Shown piece after piece: positions 24,831-37,033 of a DNA stretch of 64,000 bases (positions are counted from its first letter, which is position 1; the number at the start of each line of letters is the position of its first letter). The stretch is taken from the NCBI GenBank assembly GCA_006176705.1, contig QRFJ01004833.1:1-64000 (forward strand), read 5' to 3'. A program made the position numbers and the translations under genes. A model generated the notes under the pieces. The model saw only the letters and a program-made list of their open reading frames with translations. It was not told the DNA's origin and did not search any database. The stretch is from Cocos nucifera (taxonomy: Eukaryota; Streptophyta; Magnoliopsida; Arecales; Arecaceae).

Positions 24831-25717
24831 ATGTCTACGTCCAACCCACTAGTCCGTATCCTGGACACCCATAGACTGATCGAACCCAATTACAAGGATT
24901 GGCTCTGGAACTTTAAAATTATTTTGGGTTTTGAGAAGTTGACTCATGTATTAGATCAGGATCCCCCCATCTTACTAGCTCATCTGTTCGTTGAACAGAG
25001 AGCATCTCTTGTCAAATGGATGGATGAAGATAATAAGGCTAGATACTACATGTTGGGCTCGATGTTTGATAAGCTTCAACGCCAACATGAAGATATGAAA
25101 ACTGCCCGCCAAATGTTGGCTCGCCTGCAAGAGTTGTTTGGTGAATAGAGTCGCGCAGCCAAATATCAGATCACTAAATGACTATTTAAGGCTAAAATGC
25201 ATGATGGACAGTCAGTCCAAGATCATTATCTGATGATGATCAAGGACTTGAAAGAGCTTGAGAAGCTCGAAGTGAAGTTAGATCAGGATCTATAGAATGT
25301 TATAATTCTGCAATCCTTGACTGATACATATGGGCAATTCATCATGAACTACCATATGCATAAACTTCAGAATACTCTGATTGAGCTTATGAATATGCTG
25401 GTTACTGCTGAGCTTTCTATGAAAGATTTTAAAGGCTCAGTACTTGCTATAGAACATACTTCTTCCAAGTAAAAAATTTTTGGAAAGAAAAAGAAGTTTA
25501 TGAAAAAATAGAAGGTGGAAGGTGGAAAGAAAAAAAAGACAGAGCTAAAGAAGAAAGCCACTGATAAAAAAAATATTTTCATTGTAATACTGATGGCCAC
25601 TGGAAGCGAAACTATCCTACATACCTGGCCACCTTAAAGAATAAGAAGGAGATAGGTCCTTCTGGAGGTATGCTCATTATTGAATCTAACCTTACGATTT
25701 TTTTTGCATCCAATTAG
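24831..25717 (+). pseudogene. copy 2 gag remnant
   Basis: The start MSTSNPLVRILDTHRL at 24831 aligns with the gag start of the other copies. A private stop at 25146 (TAG for an expected Gln codon) ends the first ORF. 33 bp further on is TGA at 25179-25181, which is shared with copy 4. The gag continues past it (MHDGQSVQDHY, LQSLTDTYGQF, MNMLVTAELSM) to a damaged zinc knuckle near 25572-25617 (HCNTDGHWKRNYP; first and last Cys lost). Gag would form the particle that holds the RNA. Confidence 0.88.
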
Positions 25718-26980
25718 ATGCTTGACTCTGGTTCTTGTGCTTATTTATGCACTTCCATGCAGGGTCTTAAGGATAGCAGGAGGCTGAGGAATGGTGAGAT
25801 GATCCTACGCATCGAAAATGGAGCAAGGATTGCTACAGTGGTCATGAGAACTTACCCTCTTCGACTATTATCTAGCTTAAATTTAGTACTTAAGAATTGT
25901 TATTATGTGTCTGCTGCAAGCAGAAATTTGATCTCTATTTCATGTTTCGCATAAGAAGGCTATGTAATTAGTTTTCTTAAGGATCATTGTAATATTCTTT
26001 ATGAAAGAAATAAAATTACAAGTGGTTTTCTTATAATGGTCTCTACCAGTTACATATTGATGTATCTGTCTTTAATATCAAGCAAAATATGAATGCCATA
26101 AGATCAAAAAGACCTAGGGATAGTCCAAACGATAGGTATCTATGGCACCTAAGGCTAGGTCATATAGCACAAGATAGGATTAACAAATTAAAGAAAATTG
26201 GATTATTGAGTCCATTGAGTTCTAAGTCATATCCAATTTATGAATCATGTCTTTATGTTAAAATGACTAAGCTTCCTTTTGTAGGACATGGGGAAAGGGC
26301 TACGAAACTACTTGCCCTAGTACATACTGATGTGTGTGGCCCATTTGATGTGCCGGCTAGAGGCAACTTTGACTACTTCATAACCTTTTGATGATTTATC
26401 TCGGTATGGATATGTGTATCTTATGAGACACAAGTCTGAATCCTTTGAAAAGTTTAAGGAATTCAGACATGAAGTTGAAAAGCAAACTGAAAAATTCATT
26501 AAGGTTCTTCGATCAGATTGAGAAGATGAATACCTTAGTCAAAAATTTCTGGACTATCTCAAGCAAAATGGCATAGTCTCTCAATGGACTCCATCTGGAA
26601 TACCTCAACTCAATGGGGTTTCAGAACGAAGAAATCGGATCCTATTAGATATGGTTCGATCCATGATGAGCTTCATAAACCTTTCTGATTTTTTTTGAGG
26701 ACATAGTCTGTTAACTGCTATATATTTACTGAATAGATTTTTCTCTAAAACTATTCCTACCACACCATATGAGATATGGCATGGTAAGAAACCAAGTCTG
26801 AGTTATCTTAGAATTTGGGATTGTCCAGCTCATGTCAAAAGATAACAAGCGGACAAGTTAGACTATAGGTCCTTTAGAGCTCGATTCATAGGATATCCTA
26901 AAGAGTCATTAGGATATTATTTCTACATTCTAGAAGACTATAATGCGATTGTGAGTCGGCATGCCATCTTTCTTGAAAAA
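25718..26980 (+). pseudogene. copy 2 protease, GAG-pre and integrase remnant
   Basis: The protease motif MLDSGSCAYLC opens the ORF 25718-25954. GAG-pre and the integrase zinc region follow in 26089-26391 (YLWHLRLGHIAQDRINKL, YPIYESC where one zinc Cys is Tyr). LVHTDVCGPFDVPARG holds the first catalytic Asp. Later, in broken frames, come RSD.EDEYLSQ (second Asp region, with a stop) and NGVSERRNRILLDM (catalytic Glu). The domain ends RHAIFLEK followed by TAG at 26981. Confidence 0.87.
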
Positions 26981-26983
26981 TAG
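26981..26983 (+). other. in-frame UAG between integrase and RT (copy 2)
   Basis: The frame reads ...HAIFLEK, TAG, FIQDGG.... The same TAG occurs at the same place in copies 1, 3, 4 and 5. The following six bases are TTTATT in copies 2-5. Confidence 0.9.
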
Positions 26984-28779
26984 TTTATTCAAGATGGTGG
27001 CATTGGAAAGCAGATCAAGCTCGAGAAGAAAATCTCACAAGAGCAACGAGCTAAGGACCCTATGGAACCAAATTAGGTTGAGCCAATACAATCACTACCT
27101 CTACCTCGTAGATTGAAAAGGACTTTCCATCCCTCTAAGAGGTACTTAGGTACTATTTCAGAGGAAGTAGAGAAAATATTCCTCATAGGTAATGAAGTTC
27201 ATGGTGATGATCTCAAAACCTATGACGAGATGATATCAGATATCGACTCCGAGAAATGATTAGAGGCAATGAAGTCAGAAATTGACTTAATGCACTCAAA
27301 CCAAGTCTGGACCTTGGTAGATCCACCAAAAGGTATAGTATCTATTGGATGTAAATGAATCTACAAGAGAAAGATTAGTGCGAATGAAAATATGAAGATA
27401 TTCAAATCTAGATTAGTGGCAAAAGGGTATAGTCAGTACGAAGAAATTGACTATCAGGATACCTTTTTGCCAGTAGCTATGCTAAAATCCATCTGCACGT
27501 TGCTTGTTATTGTAGCCTATTTCGATTATGAAATATGGCAAATAGATATAAAAATGATATTCTTAAATGGATACCTTGAGGAAGATATCTGTATGGAACC
27601 ACTAGGTTTCACATCCAATGATGATGATCACAAAGTATGCAAGCTGCAATGGTCCATATATGGACTTAAGCAAGCATCTCAAAGCTAAAATACTAGTTTT
27701 AATGATGTGATCAAATTATTTGGTTTCATCAAAAATGAGGAGGAGCCATGTGTTTTCAAAAAGGTCAGTGGAAGCGCTATTATCTTCCTCGTACTATACG
27801 TGGATGATATCCTCCTTATTGGAAATGATATTTTTGTATTGACCATAGTTAAAATATGGTTATCTAAAGAATTCTCCATGAAAGATCTAGGAGAAGCATC
27901 CTTTATTCTAGGAATTAAGGTCAATAAAGATAGACCGAATAGGATGCTAGGTCTTTCACAGAAGATGTACATAGAGAAAGTGCTAAAGAGGTTTAGCATG
28001 GAAAACTCCAAGAGGGGATTGATATCTTTCAGACATGGCATTCATCTCTCCAAGAAAATATATTCCAACACACCTAAGGAGATTGAATGCATGAGCAAGA
28101 TCCCTTATGCTTCAGCAATAGGGAGCCTCATGTATGTCATGTTATGTACACGACCTGATATAGCTCATGCTGTGAGTGTGACGAGCAGATATCAATCGAA
28201 TTCAGGTGAAGAACACTGGACTTCTATGAAATGTATCCTTAAGTATTTAAGAAGAACTAAGGATATGATGTTGATCTTTGGTAATGGAGAACTCCAAGTC
28301 CAAGGATATACAGACTCGAATTTTATGTCCGATATAGATGATCGAAAGTCGACATCTGAGAGTCTATTTGTGTGCAATGGTGGTGCTGTCAATTGAAAGA
28401 GTTCCAAGTAGATAGTGATAGCAGATTCCACCATGGAAGTAGAGTACATCACTGCATCAGAAGCTACGAAAGAGGCATTCTAGTATAAGAAGTTCACTGC
28501 AGAGATCGGAGTGATGCCATCGGATGCCATTCCTCTGTACTACGATAATAATGGTGCCATAATCCTTGCAAGGAGCTGAGGTCTCATAAAAAATCTAAGC
28601 ACATCGAGCAGCGATACCACCTCATTTATGATTACCTTGAGAAAGGTTATGTCAAGGTCAAGAAAGTCGACTCCGCAGATAATGCGGTAGATCCACTTAC
28701 AAAGTCATTGGGCCAATAGAAGATTGAAGACCACCTTAAGAAGATGGAACTTAGATTTATAGCCAATTGACTTTAGGTC
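26984..28779 (+). pseudogene. copy 2 reverse transcriptase and RNase H remnant
   Basis: RT starts after the UAG and is open at 27392-27688 and 27707-28396. An intact YVDD catalytic box lies at 27797-27808 (LVLYVDDILLIGND), followed by FSMKDLGEASFILGIK. RNase H follows (GYTDSNFMSDIDDRKSTS, ADSTMEVEYI), but the DEDD region is damaged: YCDN reads YYDN near 28540, and a frameshift follows near 28570. Stops at 28394 and elsewhere break the protein. Translation of the family would give a single pol polyprotein. Confidence 0.88.
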
Positions 28780-28790
28780 AAGTGGGAGTT
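28780..28790 (+). promoter_or_regulatory. polypurine tract of copy 2
   Basis: AAGTGGGAGTT directly before the 3' LTR start TGTTAG. Confidence 0.8.
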
Positions 28791-31061
28791 TGTTAGATAT
28801 ATGTGCCCTAGAAGCCAAGTTGGCTGGCACTTGTAATACACTTCTAAGGATAAAATTATAATTTTAACTATAAATAATAAAATAGATTATTTTCTATCAT
28901 AGTGTGTATTTGAAAGTGTCTGTGATACATCCCTTGAGTTAATGATAATGATAGTTCATATTTTCAAGAGTTGAAAATTTAGGACATGAATTTTCATTAT
29001 TAACTCATAAAATGCTTCCGATCGTAGGATCGTCATGAGGATGGTGATTGATCCGAAAGGTTGGTGTACGATAGCTTTTTTTGGATAGATGAGTCTTGAG
29101 TCTATGATGTAGAGACACTGGAGTAAGAGTACAGGTACTCGTTAGAGAATGAGGGCACTGAGCGTAACCATCTCGAGCAGTCATAATAAAGTCTACCTTC
29201 TCATCGATGACTGGCTCAAAGCTGCAGTAGTGTGTCTGGTTCTTTGACCTAAGGTGCATCGATAATTCACCTTAAGGGTGTTGTAGTTTGACTACACCAT
29301 AACTTGATCTCTTAGCCATTTGGAATTCTGAGGTGTATGTTGGCTATAGCATGTTCATTGTAGGAATTGGATTGCACCAATAGGGGATCTATCTACCTCG
29401 GTAGATGAGGAGTAGCCCTATGATGATCATGAGAATCAAGTCCATAAGCCCATGGCCATGGTAAAGTGAAATAATAGAAAGAGTTTCTATAGGGTTTTCA
29501 CATTGGACTTGAATTGAATGACTAATTCATATGACAAAAATTAGGATTTAACGAGATCACCTTAACCCTAATCCAGTCGGGGCTCAAGATAGAGAAACTT
29601 AATTACACAGATAACTGCATCGAGAGGTTCATTATCAGTTCTGATGGGTTGCCACCATATGCTGCTAGGTGTCACTGATGGATTTTGGGAGCAATTAGAA
29701 TGATTTGGATGAACGATCATACTAGTTGTCTGAATCAAAAAAAGTTCTGATCCATCATAAGGTATTTCGATGATGTCGATGACAGAGATCACGATATATT
29801 CCATTACCATATGGAACTGAACCTAACTGGATCACACAAACAAGGGTTTTTGATCTGGATATCATCAATTGGATTAATCCAGTTTAATTGATTTGAATAA
29901 GATTCAATTAGGTTCAAGAAAATCGTGCTAGCACATGATTGAGCCTAATGTTCTCCTTTAACAATCATTAAAGCTTGTTTCAACTGAGCTAAATGTGTTT
30001 GGGCTCACTCAAAAACCTTTACATGGTCTGATTGGAGCTTGCCTGGGTCAGAAAAGGGTTATCTTAATTTATGAGATAAATTTGAGACAACATCTATCAT
30101 TTTTCATCACCTGCTAAATCTTGTCTTCGGACATTGGTCAAATATTGACGTTGGACACTTAGACATCTACCCATGTGTCATGCACCCATAGGAGAGAACC
30201 TGAAGACTTGTCCCCCTGCTAAAAAGTAGATAGGAATGCCTAGGGAGGCGAGCAATATGGAGTCCCATGCAGATGGGACTCTAGTTGCTTCAAGGAATTA
30301 AATTAAGTGGCGCCAAGAAGACTTGTTTGACCTAGTCTTGGCACCACCTAAGGAGAGTTTTGAGGGTCTCTAATCTGATTAGATCAGATGATGTCATTCC
30401 ACCAATCAGATTTAGATCTAATTGCATAAAGAGCCATGATTGGCCAGGATGATGTGCCACTGCATGGCGCAGCAGGGTCTATATAAATCCTGTCTGTGCC
30501 TAAAATTTAATTCTTCTGCCTTTAGCCCATAGCACATAGCCCCTCTCTCTTCTTCTCCATGCCATCCTCTGATCCTCTCTCTCCTATCCATGCCTAAGGG
30601 ACTTTGGGCATGAAGAAGGTGCGATCCAAGCAAGTGAAAGGTGCTAGAAAAGGAAGAAGGCAACACTGCTGCAAGAGACAATGGTTGTTCTTCAAAAGCC
30701 ATTTTAAAGACCTTCAAGATCAGATCTAGATCTAATTTTTGGAAGATTAATTGAGAAGGAGAAGATCTTCAAATTCTATTTGAGTGGATATTAGTAGAGG
30801 CCAGGCACTTGCGTGGCTACATCCAGAACCTCAGGCAAACATCAGGATCATCATAGGATAATTGAATTACCCAAAATAAAGGTATAATTAAATTAGATTT
30901 AATTTTTATCTTTATTTTTTTTATTTTTATTATCAGATCAATAAAATTAGATCTGAGAAGTCTCAGATCTAATTAGGATCTTAGAGAAAAAATTTTAAAA
31001 TATCCCTCTTGATCCAATCAGATCTGAATGAACCTGATCTAAAAAATAGATTTTTCCTTCA
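28791..31061 (+). repeat. 3' LTR of copy 2
   Basis: Begins TGTTAGATATATGTGCCC and ends TTTTTCCTTCA, followed by the AAAAC duplication. TATATAAA lies at 30480-30487. It carries a small deletion relative to the 5' LTR near 30238. Confidence 0.92.
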
Positions 31062-31259
31062 AAAACTTATGAAAATACCTTTTCATTATTCACACTATTA
31101 TGGCCATGGGCTTCAAGACTCAATCTCATGATCTACAAAGATCCACTCCTCATGTACCAAGATTGATAGATTTTATCTTAGTGCAACCCAATTTCTATAA
31201 TGAATATACTGCAGCCAACATATACCTTAAGGCTCCATATGGCTAGAAGATCAAGTTAT
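31062..31259 (-). repeat. old family II LTR remnant, right half
   Basis: Collinear with 34511-34710 of the array LTRs (CCATGGGCTTC, AACATATACCTTAAGG, CCATATGGCTAGAAG). It begins with the right AAAAC duplication (31062-31066). Together with 20619-20655 it is the insertion target of copy 2. Confidence 0.75.
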
Positions 31260-32939
31260 TGAAAGTAGAGTGCCTTACAAGCCAATCATATGTGTGATGC
31301 GATGGTACTTTTCTTTGTAAATTCTTAATTCATGTAATGACATTTTCATTTATCAATGAAATAAAGATATTGTTTCATCATTTTAGTTGCATCTTATAAT
31401 GTTTAAGATTATGATGAACCCCATAGATTAGGATAATAATTTTAGGGAACATGAATAGGTCATGTCTGTGAGACCTAAAATCCTAAAATCCTAATCCTAA
31501 ATATTTCTAATTGTAGGAACATTAAGTCAGGGATCAATATTCTGGATAGACTAGCACATCCTATATATGCTCAAAAGAGAGGATGATTGATCTTACAAGC
31601 CACTTATGTGGAGACACTAATATAAGAATGTAGGTGCTCATTAAGGAAAGAGTTTACTAAATTGACTCACTTATAGAGAACATCCTATGTAGTCTTACTT
31701 GCATGTCAGAAGATAGTTCTCTAAGTGGGAGTTATGCAAATGATCCTTACACCTGAGGTCACCATGGAATCTTATGCACATGCATGCATATTTTGGTTTA
31801 TACCCAAACATGGAATTAAGACATGCATGAGATGTTCTGGATATGGTGGAGTGTGTATAAAGATTATGAGTCGATCAACAAGAAATCGATCACTCCTAGT
31901 AAGAGGAATTCACATCCTATGAATTCTTATCCCTAGATAACTCAGCAAAAGTCTTTTTGCCAAAAGCAGGATGGAGGCTAGAAAGAGTTTTAAATGCTTC
32001 ATCATTTGAGTCATCATTGGTTGATTGAAAATCAATATGAATATGTATATGAGTTTGACATGATTCCATACTCATGAACATATTCAGGATGTAGGGATGA
32101 TCGAAGAATTGAATTGCACAGTAACTTACCATTGAAGGGTATATTTGATATTTTTATCAAATTTTATATTTTTTGGATAGTCATGATACATTGCTAGACG
32201 TCAATCTTGACTTGTAGGTTTGATTGAATTAAAAAGTTTAATTCAATCGTCAATTAGAAAGAGTTCTAATTGCTGAAGTCAGGTTAGCTCGATTTGACCT
32301 AAATCAGTTTGATTGGATTTCAATTAGGTTAACTTGCACCTGGACCTACTACTAGCTAGATGTGGAATGCAATGGATCACACACAAAGAAAATTGATCAA
32401 GGATCTAATTGAATTAGATTGAGTTTGCAGATTGAACATGCTAGCACATGTTGCAAACCCTAACCCTAATTCAAATCGGATTTGGGTTTGATTCATGTTT
32501 TGGTTCATTTTTTGGCAAAATTGGCTAACCAATTTTTGGTTGGATTAAGCCACTATTATAGCACAACATTTGTTCTCTCTCTCCCTTATCACACACCTCA
32601 CATATATTTGAATTGGTCAAATATAGTGTGTGTGAGATTTGTTTCATGCGCCTTGTGCCATATGGGACCTCATGAGATGGGGTGCACCCTTCATATCTTT
32701 ATCCATTTAAAAGTCATGCTAATTATTTATGGGGCATGGACATCTCAATATATTAGGTGCCCAAGAATCCTTTTGTTGCTTAATCACTTATGTGGTTATT
32801 AGTTAAATGGATAAAGTTTAAGTCCTAGCCACCCACCTTATCTCATGCATCATATTGAATCCCAGTTGTTTCAAACTCCTTTTTTTCTCTCGTACATTAC
32901 TTATTTCCCACACCCAAGGCTTGGTTGGCACCTCCTTTT
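31260..32939 (+). repeat. truncated LTR of copia family I
   Basis: Starts TGAAAG and is collinear with about the first 1.5 kb of the LTR at 2640 (AAGATTATGATGAACCCC, GACTAGCACATCC, GAACATGCTAGCACATG). The 3' third with the promoter is missing, and the fragment stops where the array LTR begins at 32940. No internal region is attached, so it is a solo or truncated LTR. ORFs within (31725-31922, 32482-32802) are not genes. Confidence 0.75.
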
Positions 32940-35213
32940 TGAAGAGAAATCCTGATTTCCCGAAATAGGTTCGTTTAGATCTGATCAGATCAAGAGATAT
33001 ATTTCAAAATTTTTTCTCTTTGATCTGGATCAGATCTGGGATGTTTCAAATCTGATTCTTATTATTTTAATAATTAAAATAAAATTAGATAAATTAAATT
33101 AAATTAAATTTACCTTGAAGTGGGTAATCCTATTACCCGATGATGATCCTATGAGCAGCGAAAGGTTCTGGATCTAGCCACGCAAGTTCCTAGCCTCTAC
33201 CGATATTCACTTGGATTGGATCTGGAGATCCTCTTTCTCTCTATCACATCTCCAAAAATCAGATTTGGATCTGATCTGAAGGATCTTCAAAACTCATTTT
33301 GAAGATCAGCAGTTGTCCTTTGCAGCAGCGTAGCCTTCTAGCTTTCAATCGCCTTTCTCTCATCTGGATCGCACCAACCAAGGTCCAAAACTACTTTTGG
33401 ACGTGGAGAGGAGAGGGAGAAGGTGGTTTGGCATGGAGGAAGAGGGGAGAGGCAGCCTTGGGGCGTGGGAATTTCAATTGCTCTTTGAGTTGGGCGTAGG
33501 GTCTTATTTATAGACTATCTGTGATCCAACTCCTCTTCTTCCCAACCAATCACAACTCTTTGTGAAATCAGATCTAAATCTGATTGGTGGAATAGAGTCC
33601 CCTGGATTCCTCCTTAGAGGGTGCCTAAGACCAGTCAAAGTTGGTTCTTAGGAGAACTCTAATTGGAATCCAAAAAGGAGATGGAGTCCCTATCCAACAG
33701 GGACTCCTGGGCGCCTCCAACTTGGGCACACGCCAAGGGTGGCGTGCGCCCTCCTCCTTGCCAGGTTCTGGCAGGGGGACAGGCCCCACCAGCTCTCCAA
33801 TAGGTGCATGACACATGTGATCAAAAGTCAAAGTGTCAATGGTCAACATTTGACCAGTCAAAGGTCAGACTTTTGACCAAAGTCAAAGGAACGAGAAATG
33901 GCAGGTGACCAAAAATGGCAGGTAATGTCTTACAAAATAAGACAACCTTTTTTGACTTGGACAACCTCCAGTCAGACATAGTGAAGGCCTCTGATTGAGC
34001 ACAAACTCCTTTGGCTCAGTCAGGACAACTATTTTATGATAGTAAAAGAAGAACGTTAGGTTCAATCGAGTGCTAGCACGATTTTCTTGAACCTAATTGA
34101 ATCTCATTCAGATCAATTGAACTAGATCAGTTCAATTGATGATCACCAGATTCAAACCCTTGTTTGTGTGACCCAGTTAGGTTCAGTTCTGTATGGTAAT
34201 GGGATATGTCATGATCTCTATCATCGACATCATCGAAACTCCTTTCGATGGATCAGAACTCTTCTGATTCGAACAGCTAGAATGATCGATCATCTAAATC
34301 ATTCTAATTGCTCCCAAAATCCACCAGTGACACCTAGCAGTATATGGTGGCAACCCATCAGAGCTGAATGCGAACCTCTTGGTGCAGCTACCTGTGTGAT
34401 TAAGTTCTTCTATCTTGAGCCCCGATCAGATTAGGGTTAAGGTGAACTCGTCAAACCCTAGTCTCTGTCATATATGATGTAATCATTCGATTCAAGTCCA
34501 ATGTGAAAACCTAAATAGAAACTCTTTCTATTATTTCACTCTGCCATGGCCATGGACTTCTGGACTTGATTCTCATGATCATCATAGGGCTGCTCCTCTA
34601 CCACCGAGGTAGATAGATTCCATCTTGATGCAATCCAGTTCCTACAATGAACATGCTATAGCCAACATACACCTCAGGGTTCCATATGGCTAGGAGACCG
34701 AGTAATGGTGTAGTCAAACTATAACACCCTCAAGGTGAACTGCCGATGCATCTCAGGTCAAAGAACCAGACACACTACTGCAGCATCGAGTCAGTCATTG
34801 ACGAGAAGGTAGACTCCCTAATGACTACTCGAGGTGGTCACGCTCAGTGCCCTCGTTCTCTAACGAGTACCTGTACTCTCGCTCCGGTGTCTCCACACCG
34901 TAGACTCAAGACTCATCTACTAAAGAGAAGCGATTGTACACCAACCTTCCGGATCAATCACCATCCTCGTGATGATCCTATGGTCGGGAAGCATTTTATG
35001 AGTTAATAATGATTATTCATGTCTTAAATTTTCAACTCTTGAAAATATGAATTATCATTACCATTAACTCAAAGGATGTATCACAGACACTAAATACACA
35101 TATGTGATAGAAAATAACCATTTTATTGATATTAGTCAAAATTATAATTTTGCCCCTAGAAGTGTATTACAAGTGTCAGCCAATTCTGGCTTCTAGGGCA
35201 CATATATCTAACA
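32940..35213 (-). repeat. LTR A (3' LTR of copy 3)
   Basis: About 2.27 kb, ending TGTTAGATATATG at 35213 (- strand start) and TGAAGAGAAATCC at 32940 (+ strand). TATAAATA lies at 33505-33512 (- strand). It is the most divergent of the four array LTRs. Its ORFs (34168-34434, 34746-35006) recur antisense in every LTR and are not genes. Confidence 0.9.
33505..33512 (-). promoter_or_regulatory. TATA box in LTR A
   Basis: TATAAATA on the - strand, then AGACCCTACGCCC. Equivalent boxes are at 38842-38849 (LTR B), 46750-46757 (LTR C) and 53742-53749 (LTR D). Confidence 0.6.
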
Positions 35214-37033
35214 ATCTCCCACTTGTCCTAAAGCCAATTGGCTACAAGTCTAAGTCCCATCTTCTCAAGGTGGGCTTCGATCTTCTGCTGGCCCAACGGC
35301 TTTGTAAGTGGGTCTGCCACATTATCTGTGGAGTTGACTCTCTTGACCTCGACGTAATCCTTCTCGAGGTAATCGCGGATGAGGTGGTATCGCCGCTCAA
35401 TGTGCTTGGATTTCTGGTGAGACCTCGGCTCCTTAGCAAGGGCTATGGCGCCATTGTTGTCGCAGTATAGAGGAATGGCATCTGATGGCATTACTCCAAT
35501 TTCTGCAGCAAACTTCTTGTACCAGAATGCTTCCTTCGCAGCCTCTGATGCAGCGATATATTCTGCTTCCATGGTGGAATCTGCTATCACAGTTTGCTTG
35601 GAACTCTTCCAGCTGACAGCACCACCATTGCACACAAACAGACTCCCAGATGTCGACTTTCGATCATCTATATCGGACATGAAATCCGAGTCTGTGTATC
35701 CTTGGACTTGGAGTTCTCCATTACCAAAGACCAACATCATATCCTTAGTTCTTCTCAAGTACTTAAGGATACATTTCACAGAAGTCCAGTGTTCTTCACC
35801 TGGATTTGACTGATATCTGCTTGTGACACTCACAGCATGGGCTATATCAGGTCGTGTACATAGCATGGCATACATGAGGCTCCCTATTGCAGAAGCATAA
35901 GGGATCTTGCTCATGCGTTCTATTTCCTCAGGTGTGCTAGGGGCACATCTTCTTGGAAAGATGAATACCATGTCTGAAGGGTATTAATCCCCTCTTAGAG
36001 TTTTCCATACTAAACCTCTTTAGTACTTTCTCTATGTACATCTTCTGTGAAAGTCCTAGCATCCTATTCGGTCTATCCCTATAGACCTTAATTCCTAGAA
36101 TAAAGGATGCTTCACCTAGGTCTTTCATGGAGAATTCCTTGGACAACCATATTTGACTGATTGTCAACATGGGAATATCATTCCCAATAAGGAGGATGTC
36201 ATCCACGTACAATACGAGGAAGACAACAGCGCTCCCACTGACCTTTTTTTGAAAACACATGGTTCCTCTTCATTTTTGATGAAACCAAACATTTTTGATC
36301 ACATCATTGAAACGAGTGTTCCAGCTCCGAGATGCTTGCTTAAGTCCATATATGGACCTTTGCAGCTTGCAAACCTTGTGATCAGTATCACTGGATGTGA
36401 AACCTAGCGGCTGTTCCATATAGATATCTTCCTCAAGATATCCATTTAAGAATGCCGTTTTTCACGTCCATTTGCCATATTTCATAATCGAAATAGGCTG
36501 CAACGGCAAGCAATGTGCGGATGGATTTTAGCATAGCCACTGGGAAAAAGGTATCCTGATAGTCAATGCCTTCGCGTTGACTATAACCTTTTGCCACTAG
36601 TCTAGCCTTGAATGTCTCCACATTCCCATCTGCACCAATCTTTCTCTTGAAGATCCATTTACACCCAATAGGTACTATACCTTCTGGTGGATCTACCAAG
36701 GTCCAGACTTGGTTTGAGTGCATCGAGTCAATTTCTGACTGCATTGCCTCTAGCCATTTCTCGGAGTCGATATCTGATATCGCCTCATTGTAGGTTTTGG
36801 GATCATCACCATGAGCACCATTACCTACGAGGAACATTTTCTCTACTTTCCTCTGAAATAATACCTAAGTATCTTTCAGGGGGATGGAAAACTCTTTCCG
36901 ATCTACGAGGTGGAGGAGGTAGTGTTCTTATTGGCTCAACCTGATTTGGTTCCAATTGGTCCTTAGCTCGTTGTACTTGTGAGACTTTCTCATCAAGCTT
37001 AATCTGCTTTCCAATGCCGCTATCTTGAATAAA
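35214..37033 (-). pseudogene. copy 3 reverse transcriptase and RNase H
   Basis: This is the only copy in the array with a complete-looking RNase H: the ORF 35228-35971 holds SDIDDRKSTSGSLF, ADSTMEAEYIAASEA, YCDNNGAIALAKEPRS, HIERRYHLIRDY and NVADPLTKPLG. One extra base near 35940 separates it from the RT ORF 35937-36260 (LVLYVDDILLIGND, YVDD at 36198-36209). More single-base indels near 36243, 36290 and 36465 break RT further. The N-terminal RT part is open at 36433-36837 (GCKWIFKRKIGADGNVETF). A polypurine tract (AAGTGGGAGAT) lies at 35214-35224. The frame upstream ends at the shared TAG at 37034. Confidence 0.9.

Larger units (their letters stand above)
20656..31061 (+). mobile_element. complete Ty1/copia retrotransposon, family II copy 2
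   Basis: A 10.4-kb element with both LTRs, initiator-Met primer site, long leader, gag-pol order protease-integrase-RT-RNase H, polypurine tract and the AAAAC target duplication on both sides. The two LTRs differ at many sites (roughly 5-10% by eye over the parts I aligned), so this is an older insertion than the array at 32940-55448. The coding region has many stops, so it is inactive. Confidence 0.92.

Noticed and set aside
28780..28800. Extra envelope-like gene between RNase H and 3' LTR in family II
   Set aside because: RNase H ends only a few dozen bases before the polypurine tract in copies 1-4, leaving no room for an extra gene.
32482..32802. Host-gene candidates in 31725-33499
   Set aside because: They lie within family I or family II LTR sequence and show no conserved domain or splice pattern.
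35445..35813. ORFs on the + strand across copia RT/RNase H (also 27685-28041, 40483-40929, 43383-43601)
   Set aside because: They are reverse-frame shadows of pol on the - strand (or the reverse), explained by codon bias of pol.
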